Assembly: GCF_028736215.1 (NCBI RefSeq)
Contig: NZ_CP117883.1
Location: forward strand, 806,001-870,000
Source of the DNA: Mucilaginibacter sp. KACC 22773
GTDB lineage: Bacteria; Bacteroidota; Bacteroidia; Sphingobacteriales; Sphingobacteriaceae
Length of the DNA: 64,000 nt
Direction: 5' to 3'
Part shown: piece by piece, positions 27,801 to 37,040 of the stretch
Numbering within the stretch: position 1 is the first letter of the stretch
Layout of the letters: each line of letters begins with the position of its first letter
Notes under the pieces: generated by a model
Seen by the model: only the letters and a program-made list of their open reading frames with translations
What the model was told of the DNA's origin: nothing
Database searches by the model: none
Made by a program: the position numbers and the translations under genes

Positions 27801-27826
27801 ACTTTAGCTTAAAATTCACACTTTAA
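24803..27826 (+). CDS. SusC/RagA-family TonB-dependent outer-membrane transporter
   Basis: 1007 residues. The signal peptide ends at NANAQ (about 26). A carboxypeptidase-D-like domain follows (VTVKGKVSDDKGLPLPGVTV, about 28-105), then a TonB-box and plug segment with the SusC signature (ALGIKRDKRVLSYSSQEV and VRGASSFYGDNNALMVIDGI). A 22-strand barrel fills the remainder and ends in an aromatic-poor SLKFTL terminus. SusC proteins import oligosaccharides across the outer membrane with a SusD lipoprotein lid. The partner gene follows by 25 bp. Neighbouring GH127/GH146 enzymes suggest arabinose-containing glycans as ligand. Confidence 0.95.
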   Translation: MKLKQLLKKFILPLVALFVFCLNANAQTVTVKGKVSDDKGLPLPGVTVRLKGTNKGVSTNINGAYSISYPGTGTLNFSAIGYIPKEIKLTGQTEINVVLPEDNQAISEVVVTALGIKRDKRVLSYSSQEVKGAELVQGKDPNIVNDIAGKVSGVQITSSSGNPGSSTRIVVRGASSFYGDNNALMVIDGIPIDNSETGNLNSGPGTSRIADLDPNIVESINVLKGAAATALYGSLGANGVIIITTKTGSAGKKATVSFSSDFSSENPLLPQIQSKYAQGTNGQFYDGTTLKTSTSWGPLMDTLKINGQAAKKYNQSDLFFKTGHTYNNVVSINGGGEASNYYISYSNFNQQGTVPTTSFIRNSLFAKYGAKILPNLTTTFQLNYSNSQNDRLPEGWALESPVWTIFTAPISYNLLPYENGDGTQRLYRYSRNNPYWVLNNISNKSGVNRFMPTFTADYKPLKWLTVTERFGADVYVEQDKYHESANSVSNPNGRIVVNNANFRQINNDLIISGNHQFGDFNIDGVLGNNIFSQYTENSYANGVGLSVADLDNISSASTVSYSESHALVRRIGFYLQTNIDYKKFLILSLTGRYDGSSVLSTSNNFYPYGSAAASFIFSEFFSKDFQDVMNLGKFRVSYATVGGSNVGAYSLTTPYYSQTIRNITFPYQGQSGFLLSSTLGNPFLKNERINEFEAGFETGFFNNRISLEASYFAKKTVDGIIPGVSIAPSTGYSGTTVNTGVMQNKGIELLLTVVPVKTRDFNWSVTMNFTRTRNKVLNLYGDLQQLGNGFTSLIVGQPYGIIYGTRYARNAQGKLLIDAGGLPYADDTQGIIGNTNPDWTGGFSSNLRYKQFNLSFFFDVKKGGDIQNNVDGYGYFYGTPKVTENRGPRVVDGISAVTGQPNTISVNGQAYYQRINGITESVIQDGTYIKLRNVSVGYTVKPLWLKSTPFKTLNFSVTGRNLWIYAPHFTGGDPEVSSFGASNGAQGIYSFSTPTSRSIDFSLKFTL

Positions 27827-27851
27827 TCCATTTATCAAACAAAAAAGTATC

Positions 27852-29237
27852 ATGAAAAAAATATCAATGATTTTAATATCATGTATCCTGATAAGTGCTT
27901 CGGGGTGTAAAAAATATATCGATGTAAATCAAAACCCCAATCAGCCCATTGACGTGGCCGAGGCCCAGATCCTGGCGCCGGTTGAACTGGATATATCATC
28001 AAGCCTGTATGCGGGTAACGTGGCCGTAATTGTACAGGAATACATGCAGGTTGCTGCCCTTAACCAGGTAGCACCCAATGCAGGCACGTACCTAATGTAT
28101 AACTCGGATATGGATGGCGACTGGGGCAACCTGTATGTAACCTGCCTGAATAACCTGGTAACGCTAAATCAGAAAGCTACGGCCGATGGTAAATCAAATT
28201 ATGCAGGTATAGCTAAAATATTAACAGCATATTGCCTGGGTACCGGAACTGATTTGTGGGGAGATATGCCTTATTCGCAGGCCTTTAAAGGAAGCGCTGA
28301 GTTTACGCCCGTATATGATGCCCAAAAAGATATCTATACCCAGATACAAAGTTTATTGGACGCCGGTATTGCCGATATTGCCAAAAACGGTACGGTAAAA
28401 CCTGGCGGCGACGACTTTTTTTACGCCGGCGATATGAGTAAATGGACAAAATTGGCCTACACTTTAAAAGCGCGTTATTATATGCACCTAACTAAAGCGC
28501 CGGGTTACACCGCCTCAACGCAGGCTCAGCTGGCACTTACAGCTTTGGAAAAAGGCATGCAATCAAACGATGATGACTTTAAAATGGCTTATACAGGCGC
28601 GGCTGGTGGCGAAAATCCATGGCAGCAAAACTTTATATCGGCCAGTACGGTTGTTTTGGGTAGTACTTTTGTTAATGGTTTTTCAACCCGTAGCGATCCA
28701 CGCTTAAGTGCTATGGTAGCTCCGGCTACAGCAACGGGCCTTTACACCGGGCTGGGACAGGGCCTAAATACAATTGGCCAGTTGGAAGACTACTCACGTC
28801 CCGGCGACTTTTATGGCGCCACCGGAGCCACCAATTACATTGTAAATTATTCGGAAGCATTGTTTTTAAAGGCCGAGGCTACACTGATAACATCGGGCTA
28901 TACAAGCGCGGCGCCTGTTTACCAAAGCGCGGTTTTATCGCACATGACAAAGCTTGGTGTTAGTACAGACAAAGCCAACGCTTACCTGGCCTCAAGAACC
29001 TTAACCGCCAGCAATGCCGAGCAATTGATCATCGAAGAAAAAGGTATTGCCAACTTCCTCTCGCTGGAAAATTTTACGGACTACCGACGCACCGGTTATC
29101 CTGTTTTGCCCGCCGTACCAAACGCGTTGTCGGCCATACCACGGAGGGTATTATACCCGCAGGCTGAAATAACATCAAATCCACAGCCACAGCAAACAGC
29201 TAAGCTTACCGACAGGGTTTGGTGGGATGTTAAATAA
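27852..29237 (+). CDS. SusD/RagB-family glycan-binding lipoprotein
   Basis: 461 residues. Lipoprotein signal with Cys19 (ISASGCKKY), followed by the SusD-like start (IDVNQNPNQP) and a helical TPR-type fold. It belongs to the shorter SusD-like group (SusD-like_2). The C-terminal part has the conserved EQLIIEEKGIANFLSLENFTDYRRTGYP. Surface-anchored partner of the SusC just upstream; it binds the oligosaccharide and caps the transporter. Strong terminator after the gene. Confidence 0.94.
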   Translation: MKKISMILISCILISASGCKKYIDVNQNPNQPIDVAEAQILAPVELDISSSLYAGNVAVIVQEYMQVAALNQVAPNAGTYLMYNSDMDGDWGNLYVTCLNNLVTLNQKATADGKSNYAGIAKILTAYCLGTGTDLWGDMPYSQAFKGSAEFTPVYDAQKDIYTQIQSLLDAGIADIAKNGTVKPGGDDFFYAGDMSKWTKLAYTLKARYYMHLTKAPGYTASTQAQLALTALEKGMQSNDDDFKMAYTGAAGGENPWQQNFISASTVVLGSTFVNGFSTRSDPRLSAMVAPATATGLYTGLGQGLNTIGQLEDYSRPGDFYGATGATNYIVNYSEALFLKAEATLITSGYTSAAPVYQSAVLSHMTKLGVSTDKANAYLASRTLTASNAEQLIIEEKGIANFLSLENFTDYRRTGYPVLPAVPNALSAIPRRVLYPQAEITSNPQPQQTAKLTDRVWWDVK

Positions 29238-29271
29238 TTTGCCACCCCCTTGTTAATAGCATAACTATTAC

Positions 29272-29306
29272 ACCCGTATTCCTTAACAGGATGCGGGTTT
29301 TTTTTT
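29272..29306 (+). terminator. Rho-independent terminator after susD
   Basis: The hairpin ACCCGTATTCC / GGATGCGGGT with a 5-nt loop is followed by nine T residues. It lies 35 bp past the susD stop. Confidence 0.88.
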
Positions 29307-29656
29307 CCCTGGGGATTTTTTTTGGGGCAGGGTTATCAAAAATGCCTGACCTTTTTAAATTCTTCCCAAAAGAGGTCGTTTCTGTCAAATTTATTTTAAT
29401 TGTTCACGGTACAATTAACTTATAAAATAATGCGCGTAAACACGTGAAGGATAGTTATAAGGAATGGTTTATTATTGTATAAATAACATTTAATGTTAGT
29501 ATTGAAATGGTCCAAAAAGGCATTAATGGCTAAAGTTTTCATCGCTCCATCTGCATGAAATTAACAGATGATAGCAGCATTTTATCCGTTTAGGGCCGAT
29601 TGTTGGTTTTTAGAGTTAAGTAATTGTAAATTCAGGGAACATTAACAATCGTTCAT
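29307..29656. other. Intergenic region before the AraC regulator
   Basis: 350 bp without a gene. The inverted repeat TTAATTGT / ACAATTAA (29396-29418, 7-nt loop) is the only clear symmetry and could be a regulator site; it lies 240 bp before the regulator's start. Nothing else recognised. Confidence 0.4.
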
Positions 29657-30559
29657 ATGAAAGTTTTACAATTTACTATCCCTGTACCCCATGATAAGAG
29701 TGTGATAGCAGAAAAAGTTTCTCTTCCATACCATTATCCTTATCTGCACCGCCATAAAGAAATACAGATTACCTGGATCCAGAAAGGAGAAGGAACCCTG
29801 ATTGCCGGCAACAACATGCACGATTATTCATCGGGCGACATTTTTTTACTGGGCGCCAATTTACCGCATGTGTTTAAAAGCAACCCCGAATATTTTGTAA
29901 ACGGGGGCGATAAGCAGATTGAGGCCATATCTATTTTTTTTAACCCCGAAGGAACCCTTGCCCCGCTGTTTGATTTACCCGAGCTAAAATCGAGCAAGAT
30001 GTTTTTGCAGCAACACCAGCAGGGTTTTAAAATACCCCATAGTGCTGCTGATAAGGTATCGCAAACCATGATAGCTTTACGAAATGCCGGTGGCACAGAT
30101 CAGCTTGTTCAGTTTTTTAACCTGCTTAAGGCGTTAGTCAATATGAAAGTAAAGCTGGATCCTTTATCAACCTATGGTAACCTGCCGGGCATTACCGAGA
30201 ATGAGGGGATCAGGATAGGCAATATTTACAATTTTATTATGCAGCACTATAGCGAGCAAATAACGCTGGAAGATGTTGCCAAAGTAGCCTTTATGACGCC
30301 CGAATCGTTTTGCCGGTATTTTAAAAAGCATACCGGGCATACCTTTATATCCTTTTTAAACGAGATACGGGTAAACGAGGCCTGCAAAAAACTGATAGCC
30401 CACAAGTTTGAGAGTATTAATACCGTGGCTTACAAATGTGGTTTTAAAAGTATCACCAATTTTAACCGGGTATTTAAATTTGTAATAGGTAACTCGCCCC
30501 GCGGCTACCTCGATTCATATAACAATAACCTGGTAAGCCTGAGCAGGGCGGCAAGTTAA
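29657..30559 (+). CDS. AraC-family transcriptional regulator of the arabinofuranosidase locus
   Basis: 300 residues. The N-terminal cupin sensor domain (about 1-150) contains HRHKEIQITWIQKGEGTLIAG, typical of sugar-responsive AraC proteins. The C-terminal double helix-turn-helix (about 195-290) has ITLEDVAKVAFMTPESFCRY and the second helix pair ending FKFVIGNSPRGYLD. Located directly after SusC/SusD on the same strand but behind a terminator, so it has its own promoter. It most likely activates the locus when the released sugar is present. Confidence 0.9.
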   Translation: MKVLQFTIPVPHDKSVIAEKVSLPYHYPYLHRHKEIQITWIQKGEGTLIAGNNMHDYSSGDIFLLGANLPHVFKSNPEYFVNGGDKQIEAISIFFNPEGTLAPLFDLPELKSSKMFLQQHQQGFKIPHSAADKVSQTMIALRNAGGTDQLVQFFNLLKALVNMKVKLDPLSTYGNLPGITENEGIRIGNIYNFIMQHYSEQITLEDVAKVAFMTPESFCRYFKKHTGHTFISFLNEIRVNEACKKLIAHKFESINTVAYKCGFKSITNFNRVFKFVIGNSPRGYLDSYNNNLVSLSRAAS

Positions 30560-30599
30560 TATGCCGCCAGGCCGTGTCATTTAATTCAATATCACACAC

Positions 30600-30715
30600 C
30601 CCTTTTAACTTTAAGCATTGCGCTTTCAGCTTTAAGCTTTTAAACTTGTCAATAAATCAACAACTCTTTAGCTTTAAGCTTTGCGCTTTCTGCTTTAGGC
30701 TTTCAAACTTACCAT
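30600..30715. repeat. Two-copy imperfect repeat (CTTTAAGC... CTTTCAGC...)
   Basis: A segment of about 40 bp (around 30608-30646) recurs with changes at about 30670-30711, each built from CTTTAAGC, TTGCGCTTT and GCTTT blocks. Low-complexity intergenic repeat, no coding content. Confidence 0.5.
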
Positions 30716-30730
30716 CTAAAAAAACAACCT

Positions 30731-32530
30731 GTGTTCACTACCACAAAAACAACCACCACCTTTTTCGCTGTACTTTGTTTAGCCACCTGCTCATTGGCGG
30801 GCAAGGCACAAACAGCTGCCGCTAACAATGCCCTTTATGAGCAAACCAGCGAAATGGCGGGCACCATTATTCGTTATGGGCAGGATATTAATGCCATTAA
30901 AGATTTTTACTCGCCTTATTATGTTAACGAGCATAACGAGGATGAGTATAAAATGAATGTGCTTAACTCGCCCGAGCAGCGCAAAAGGCTGGTTGAAATT
31001 GACAACGATTACCTGAAGCAATTGCAACAGGCCGATTTTGAATCGATGAGTATTTATGGCAAAGTAGATTATATTTTGCTAAAAAAAAGGATAAAATTCG
31101 ATCTGAACGACCTGAAAAATGAAGAGGAAAAGTATAACCAGGTTGCCAAATACCTGTCATGTGCCGATGGTATTTACGCCCTGGAAAAGAGACGCCGCCA
31201 CGGCGATTTTATGGACGGCGAAAAAGTGGCAACCGAGTTAACTGCTATACTGAAACAGCTAAAAGCCGACACCGCGGCATATCATAAACTGCCCAGCCTG
31301 GATATGCCCCTGGCGCGAATTACCAAAGAAGCGCTGGCAGGCCTTAAGGGGCGCCTAAGAGACTTTTATAGCTTTTACAATACATACGATCCTGCCTTTA
31401 CATGGTGGGTGCCCGGGCCCTATAAAGCCCTTGATGCCGCCCTTGGCAAGTACAGCGATATGGCATTAAGCAAAGGCAAAGTAATTACAACCCAAAAGCC
31501 CGATAGCAGCGGTATAAAGGGCGTGCCTATTGGCCGCGATGCCCTAATAAGCCAGCTACAGGCCGAAATGATCCCCTACACACCCGAAGAACTGATCCAG
31601 CTGGCCAATAAAGAATTTGCCTGGTGCGATAAGGAAATGTTAAAGGCGTCGCAGGAAATGGGTTTCGGTACCGATTGGAAAAAAGCTTTGGAGAAGGTAA
31701 AAAACAGCTATGTACCAGTAGGCCATCAGCCGGAACTGATTGTGAAATTATATAACGATGCCATCAGTTTTATCAAAGAACGTGACCTGATTACGATACC
31801 GCCATTGGCCGAAGAAACCTGGGGCATGACAATGATGTCGCCCGAGCGACAATTGGTTAACCCGTTCTTTTTGGGTGGTAAAGAGATCATGATATCGTAC
31901 CCAACCAATAGTATGGAAGCGCAGGATAAGCTCATGAGCATGCGTGGCAATAACCCTTATTTTTCAAGAGGCACAGTTCAGCATGAATTAATACCCGGCC
32001 ATAACCTGCAATACTTCATGAACAGCCGGTACAAAGCCTATAGGCAGGATTTTGTGACGCCATTTGGGGTAGAGGGATGGTCGTTATACTGGGAGTTATT
32101 ACTGTATGATAAGGGCTTTGCCAAAACTCCCGAAGAAAGGGTTGGGATGCTATTTTGGCGCATGCACCGTTGCGCAAGAATCATCTTCTCGCTCAATTAC
32201 CATCTGGGTAAATGGACGCCGCAGCAATGTATCGACTTTTTGATTGACCGTGTAGGGCACGAAAAAGCCAATGCCGCCGGTGAAGTAAGGCGTTCTTTTG
32301 AAGGTGGCTACAGCCCACTTTACCAGGTAGCCTACCTGCTGGGCGGTCTGCAAATAATGGAGCTTAAAAAGGAGATGGTTGATAGTGGTAAAATGAGCTA
32401 CAAGCAATTTCATGATACGTTTATGAAGCAGAATCTTATCCCTATTGAAATGATGCGGGCCACATTTATCAACCAGCCATTAACCAGGGATTTTACCACC
32501 AGCTGGAAGTTTTACGATTTTAATAAATAA
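30731..32530 (+). CDS. DUF885 family secreted metallopeptidase-like protein
   Basis: 599 residues starting at GTG (30731); no ATG fits the signal peptide (ending near AGKAQ). DUF885 proteins are helical gluzincin-like peptidases of unknown substrate. The zinc motif HELIPGH (HExxGH type) is visible at about residues 418-424, with a downstream GVEGWSLYWE carrying a third ligand Glu. Next to an S9 peptidase on the same strand, 66 bp apart, which suggests a shared role in peptide breakdown. Substrate unknown. Confidence 0.87.
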   Translation: MFTTTKTTTTFFAVLCLATCSLAGKAQTAAANNALYEQTSEMAGTIIRYGQDINAIKDFYSPYYVNEHNEDEYKMNVLNSPEQRKRLVEIDNDYLKQLQQADFESMSIYGKVDYILLKKRIKFDLNDLKNEEEKYNQVAKYLSCADGIYALEKRRRHGDFMDGEKVATELTAILKQLKADTAAYHKLPSLDMPLARITKEALAGLKGRLRDFYSFYNTYDPAFTWWVPGPYKALDAALGKYSDMALSKGKVITTQKPDSSGIKGVPIGRDALISQLQAEMIPYTPEELIQLANKEFAWCDKEMLKASQEMGFGTDWKKALEKVKNSYVPVGHQPELIVKLYNDAISFIKERDLITIPPLAEETWGMTMMSPERQLVNPFFLGGKEIMISYPTNSMEAQDKLMSMRGNNPYFSRGTVQHELIPGHNLQYFMNSRYKAYRQDFVTPFGVEGWSLYWELLLYDKGFAKTPEERVGMLFWRMHRCARIIFSLNYHLGKWTPQQCIDFLIDRVGHEKANAAGEVRRSFEGGYSPLYQVAYLLGGLQIMELKKEMVDSGKMSYKQFHDTFMKQNLIPIEMMRATFINQPLTRDFTTSWKFYDFNK

Positions 32531-32596
32531 CAAATGCGGCCTGGTTTTAGCGCCGGGCTGCATTAAAAACATTCATCAATTTTCATCTGTCTCTAA

Positions 32597-34888
32597 ATGC
32601 GATACACTCGTTTTTGTTTGTTGCTGGTTTTTTTAGCTAACTTTAGCTACGCCCAAAAACCGGCGGTTACACCATATTTGCCAACCCATCAACAAATGCT
32701 GCAGGCCTATGCCAATGCCGACAGGCTGGATTCTGCCTGGAAAAAGATCCCGGTTGTAACCAACATCAGGCCCAACTGGCAGGCAAACGGCAAGCAATTT
32801 TGGTATGACAAGCGTGCCGGGGCCGATGCTACTGAATATTACTTTGTTAATGCCGAAAAGCAAACCAAACACCAGGCCTTTGATACCAAACAAATGGCCA
32901 ATGCAGTGGCTGCCGCGTTAGGGAAACCTGTGCCCGCAAATAAACTGCGCATCACGGCTATGTTTTATGGCGCCGATGAAAAGCAGATTACTTTTAAAAC
33001 CGGCAAAAACTGGCTTAAATGCGATTTAAGTAATTACCATTGCGAAAAAACTACCGATACCGTTTTTAAGGATTTCGACCCAACCGCCCCGCTGCAAAAA
33101 CGCACCTATCGCTGGGAGGCTAATGTTACCGATTCGGTTTCTCCCGATAAGCAATGGACGGCTTTTATCAGGAACGGGAATTTGTATGCCAGGGCCTTAA
33201 AGGGCTCTGCCGAAATACAGTTTACAACTGACGGTACTAATGATAAGCCGTATGCCGAAATCACATGGTCGCCGGATAGTAAGCATTTAGTGGCTTACCT
33301 TACCGATCCTAAAAAAACAAAAAAGGTATACTATGTATTAAGTTCGGTACCCGGCACTACAAGGGGCCAGCTCGAATCGCATGAGTACGACCAGCCGGGC
33401 GATGAATTTACATCGTACCAGCCTTTTGTTTTTAATATTGCCGATAAAAGTAAACTGCCCGTTGATGCCGAAAAGATTGATTTTTTTGGGGCGCCCATAC
33501 TGCACTGGCGCGATGTTAACAGCCGCTTTTACACTTATGAAAAAGTTGACAGGGGACACCAGCGGTTCAGGGTTATTGAGGTTGATGTACAAACAGGCAA
33601 AACCCGCAACATCATCGACGAGAAAACGAATACTTTTATTTACGAGCAAAGGCTATATACGCATTATCTGCCCAAAACCCATGAAGTAGTATGGATAACC
33701 GAAAAAGATGGCTGGCGGCATGTTTACCTGGTTGATGAGTTCACCAGCAAAGAAAAGCTAATTACCAAAGGCAATTGGGTAGTACGTGATATTGATAGCA
33801 TTGACGTAAATAAAAGGCAGCTATGGTTTACTGCCAGCGGCAAAAACGCGGGCGAAGACCCTTATTTTATTCACTATTACCGTATAGGCCTCGATGGTAA
33901 GAACATGGTTGACCTTACCCCGGAAAAAGGGAATCACCGGCTTACTTTCTCACCTGATAGGAAATATTATATCGATACTTATTCGGAGGTAAATATTGCG
34001 CCGCGTATGGTGCTCAAAAATACAGCTACGCTGAAAACTGTTATGGAACTGGAACATCCTGATATAGCGCCCTTATTAAATACCGGCATAAAATTGCCCG
34101 AAGTGTTTGTAGCAAAGGGGCGCGATGGGGTAACCGATATATGGGGCGTAGTTTATCGCCCTGCCAATATGGACTCCGCTAAAAGCTACCCGGTAATTGA
34201 AAATATTTACGCCGGGCCACAAGATTCATTTGTGCCTAAAAACTTTGCAGCTGTTAACGAAATGCAAAGCATAGCCCAGCTTGGCTTTATTGTGGTACAA
34301 ATTGATGGCATGGGCACAGCAAACCGCTCCAAAGCTTTTCATGATGTATGCTGGCATAACCTTGCTGATGCAGGTTTTGCCGACCGTATTTTATGGATGA
34401 AAGCGCTGGCGGCAAAATACCCGCAAGCTGATATCAGCAGGGTGGGCGTTTATGGCACATCAGCAGGCGGGCAAAATTCGGCCGGTGCGGTATTGTTTCA
34501 TCCCGAGTTTTATAAAGCGGCGGTATCTGCCTGCGGCTGCCACGATAACCGCATAGATAAGCAGTGGTGGAACGAGCAATGGATGGGTTACCCTGTAGGC
34601 CCGCATTATGCCGAACAATCAAACATTACCAATGCTGCAAAACTACAGGGCAATTTAATGCTGATAGTGGGCGAGGCCGATACCAACGTACCTCCCGAGT
34701 CCACCTATCGTTTTGCTGATGCGCTGATAAAAAACAATAAGTTTTTTGATTTTCTTACCGTGCCGGGAATGGGCCACGGCGATGGCGGTGTTTACGGCCG
34801 TCAAAAAAAGCGCGATTTCTTTGTTAAACATCTCTTAAACGCCGAGCCGCCCGCCCGGAATAGTGGCGAAACATTGAGTGTAAATTAA
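32597..34888 (+). CDS. S9-family serine peptidase (prolyl oligopeptidase/DPP IV type)
   Basis: 763 residues with a signal peptide ending near FSYAQ. A beta-propeller occupies roughly 60-510 and an alpha/beta-hydrolase domain 520-750. The catalytic triad is visible: Ser in GVYGTSAGG (about 620), Asp in VGEADTNVPPE and His in PGMGHGDGG. Such periplasmic enzymes release dipeptides or cleave after proline. The two neighbouring peptidase genes may form one unit. Confident family call; specificity unknown. Confidence 0.93.
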   Translation: MRYTRFCLLLVFLANFSYAQKPAVTPYLPTHQQMLQAYANADRLDSAWKKIPVVTNIRPNWQANGKQFWYDKRAGADATEYYFVNAEKQTKHQAFDTKQMANAVAAALGKPVPANKLRITAMFYGADEKQITFKTGKNWLKCDLSNYHCEKTTDTVFKDFDPTAPLQKRTYRWEANVTDSVSPDKQWTAFIRNGNLYARALKGSAEIQFTTDGTNDKPYAEITWSPDSKHLVAYLTDPKKTKKVYYVLSSVPGTTRGQLESHEYDQPGDEFTSYQPFVFNIADKSKLPVDAEKIDFFGAPILHWRDVNSRFYTYEKVDRGHQRFRVIEVDVQTGKTRNIIDEKTNTFIYEQRLYTHYLPKTHEVVWITEKDGWRHVYLVDEFTSKEKLITKGNWVVRDIDSIDVNKRQLWFTASGKNAGEDPYFIHYYRIGLDGKNMVDLTPEKGNHRLTFSPDRKYYIDTYSEVNIAPRMVLKNTATLKTVMELEHPDIAPLLNTGIKLPEVFVAKGRDGVTDIWGVVYRPANMDSAKSYPVIENIYAGPQDSFVPKNFAAVNEMQSIAQLGFIVVQIDGMGTANRSKAFHDVCWHNLADAGFADRILWMKALAAKYPQADISRVGVYGTSAGGQNSAGAVLFHPEFYKAAVSACGCHDNRIDKQWWNEQWMGYPVGPHYAEQSNITNAAKLQGNLMLIVGEADTNVPPESTYRFADALIKNNKFFDFLTVPGMGHGDGGVYGRQKKRDFFVKHLLNAEPPARNSGETLSVN

Positions 34889-35107
34889 CGCAAAGGCCGG
34901 GTGGAAGAGACAGGGCATAAAACGCATCCACTTTTTGTGCCTGTTGACGGCCAAAACAGGTACCGGAGAGATTTAAATCTGTCAACCAGGATCAGGTAGT
35001 AAGCACCAGGTTTGGTCAGCGATTTAACATAACACCCTGGATTTTAAAAGGATTGCAGGTAGAAGCTTTTTAATCCTTACAATCTTTAAGAAACAGCTGA
35101 AACTCTG
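34889..35107. other. Intergenic gap between convergent genes
   Basis: 219 bp between the S9 peptidase and the convergent sulfatase gene; no clear terminator, repeat or frame seen. Confidence 0.3.
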
Positions 35108-36979
35108 TTACTTCAAATAATCCGAAAACACTTGTTGCATAAAAGCCTTGGCATAATCCAACGTTTTATCAGTATAAGCTTTTGGAGCGTTTTTGTTTTG
35201 GATATAGCTAACCGTTTGGCCTGCGTTATCGTAAGTAACAGCCTGGTTGGGCAGCATAAAGCCCATGCCGTTATCCCAGTCAAAAAACGCGAAATCGCGG
35301 CTATAGGGGTTCAGTAAATCCTTCGACCATTTGAATTGCTGATGCGGCAGGTTTAATTGTGCCAGCAGGGTGGCGGCTATATCCGTTTGGTTGCCCAGCT
35401 TTTTTATCCTTAGGCCGCGGTATTCTGGTTTGATAGCATCGCCGAAAAACAGTATGGGGATATGATATTTACGTGGTTCGTAAGGTTCCGATTTATCGAG
35501 CGGTAAGCGGTGCCCATGATCGGCCACTAAAATAAACAGGGTGTTTTTGTACCAGCTTTGTTTTTTTGCGGCATCAAAGTATTGTTTCAGGCTGGCATCG
35601 GTATAGTAGGCCGTGCTCCTGAATTTGTTGCCCATATCATCGCCGGGGAAATGCGGAGGAACGGGAAGCTCAAAGGGCTCGTGGTTGCTTAGCGTTTGAA
35701 CGTAGCTAAAAAACGGCTTTTGTACTTTGTTCAGGTAGCTGATATTCCGCCTGAATAAAATATCGTCGTGTGCGCCCCATTTGGAGTTCATTTCTTTGGC
35801 TTCAAAATCTCTTTTATCTACCAGGTCGGTTATTTTGTGGCTTAACAGGTAGGCCTTAAAGTTCATGAACTCGCTTTCGCCGCCGTAAAAATAGGATGTT
35901 CGGTATCCCTGGTCGGCAAAAACAGTGGATAGTGCCGGCAGGCGTTCCTGCCTTTCGTTATCAATGATAATTGTGCGCGTGGCCTGCGACGGGAAAGCGC
36001 TCATAATGGCTACAATGCCTTTGTCGGTACGGTCGCTGGCCGCATATACGCTATCAAACAAAACGCCTTGTTTTATAAAATCTTCAAAGTTGGGTGCATC
36101 GCCCTTTTCGCCGCCTAATGATTCAATTAAATCGGCAGTAAAACTTTCCAGTTGAAAAATAACCACGTTTGGGCGGTTGGTTGTTAGGATATGTAAAGTG
36201 CTGTCTTTTTTTACGGCGTACATACTATCAACCATCGCCGAAGCCTTTTCGGCAGGCATAAACACGTAAGGATTACCCGGCGATTCCAGGTTTTCTACTA
36301 CGTTCTGGATCAGGTTCCATTCGGTGTTTAATGCTGATTGGTTAAGGATGGGTTTTGGCGAGAAATAGGCATTGCTTTGGGCTATAGGCGCTACCTGCAG
36401 GCCGCCACGGATAATCAGCAGGGTTATGCCCAGCAACAAAACAACGATAACGGGCTTTACAATCAGTGGCGCGTTGGGCTTTTTAAAATCAAAATCGATA
36501 ATGTATTTCGACAGAAAAACACCTCCGGCTATCAAAGCCACAAACAGCACAAAAGTTAAAAACAGTGGTGACGAACTTGATGCGGCAAAAGCCTCAGATG
36601 GCGCGTTAAAGAAAACATCAAATGCCCTGAAATTTACCTTGGTACCCCATTCGCGGAAAATATTGAGGTTAACAACCGTTACTATAGCGATGATAACTAC
36701 AGCCAGGTAAACGTAAAACCTGAGCCATTTACTACCAATATGCCTTTTGGTGAACCAGTTAACGCAAAATACCAGCAGGGGGACAGAACTGATGTATGCT
36801 GCAACCGAGGCATCCATCAGGAGGCCGTATTGAAAGGTTTGGGCTATCTCCGAAAAACTGGCACCACTAAGTTTGTTGCGAAAATAGACTTCGAATACCA
36901 CACGGGTAATGAGGGCCAGTATGATCCAGAAAATAAAAAAGCGGCAAAAACTAAACAGGCTTCTCAACATCGGTTTCAA
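35108..36979 (-). CDS. LTA-synthase-family membrane sulfatase (phosphoglycerol/phosphoethanolamine-type transferase)
   Basis: 623 residues. Five predicted transmembrane helices in the first ~210 residues precede a periplasmic alkaline-phosphatase/sulfatase domain (about 270-600). Metal and active-site regions include VVIFQLESF (Glu), ASDRTDKG (nucleophile Thr/Ser region) and LVADHGHRLP (Asp-His pair). In Gram-negative Bacteroidota such proteins probably modify envelope lipids or glycans with phosphoglycerol-like groups rather than making teichoic acid. No neighbour clarifies the substrate. Confidence 0.9.
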   Translation of the reverse strand: MKPMLRSLFSFCRFFIFWIILALITRVVFEVYFRNKLSGASFSEIAQTFQYGLLMDASVAAYISSVPLLVFCVNWFTKRHIGSKWLRFYVYLAVVIIAIVTVVNLNIFREWGTKVNFRAFDVFFNAPSEAFAASSSSPLFLTFVLFVALIAGGVFLSKYIIDFDFKKPNAPLIVKPVIVVLLLGITLLIIRGGLQVAPIAQSNAYFSPKPILNQSALNTEWNLIQNVVENLESPGNPYVFMPAEKASAMVDSMYAVKKDSTLHILTTNRPNVVIFQLESFTADLIESLGGEKGDAPNFEDFIKQGVLFDSVYAASDRTDKGIVAIMSAFPSQATRTIIIDNERQERLPALSTVFADQGYRTSYFYGGESEFMNFKAYLLSHKITDLVDKRDFEAKEMNSKWGAHDDILFRRNISYLNKVQKPFFSYVQTLSNHEPFELPVPPHFPGDDMGNKFRSTAYYTDASLKQYFDAAKKQSWYKNTLFILVADHGHRLPLDKSEPYEPRKYHIPILFFGDAIKPEYRGLRIKKLGNQTDIAATLLAQLNLPHQQFKWSKDLLNPYSRDFAFFDWDNGMGFMLPNQAVTYDNAGQTVSYIQNKNAPKAYTDKTLDYAKAFMQQVFSDYLK

Positions 36980-37040
36980 AAATAACTATTTAAACCTGAT
37001 GTTAAGAAGCCTTTAATGTAAGGTAAACGTAATATGGACT

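Noticed and set aside
35108..36979. Lipoteichoic acid synthase as a literal function
   Set aside because: Everything else in the window points to a Gram-negative Bacteroidota host, where LtaS-like proteins have other substrates.
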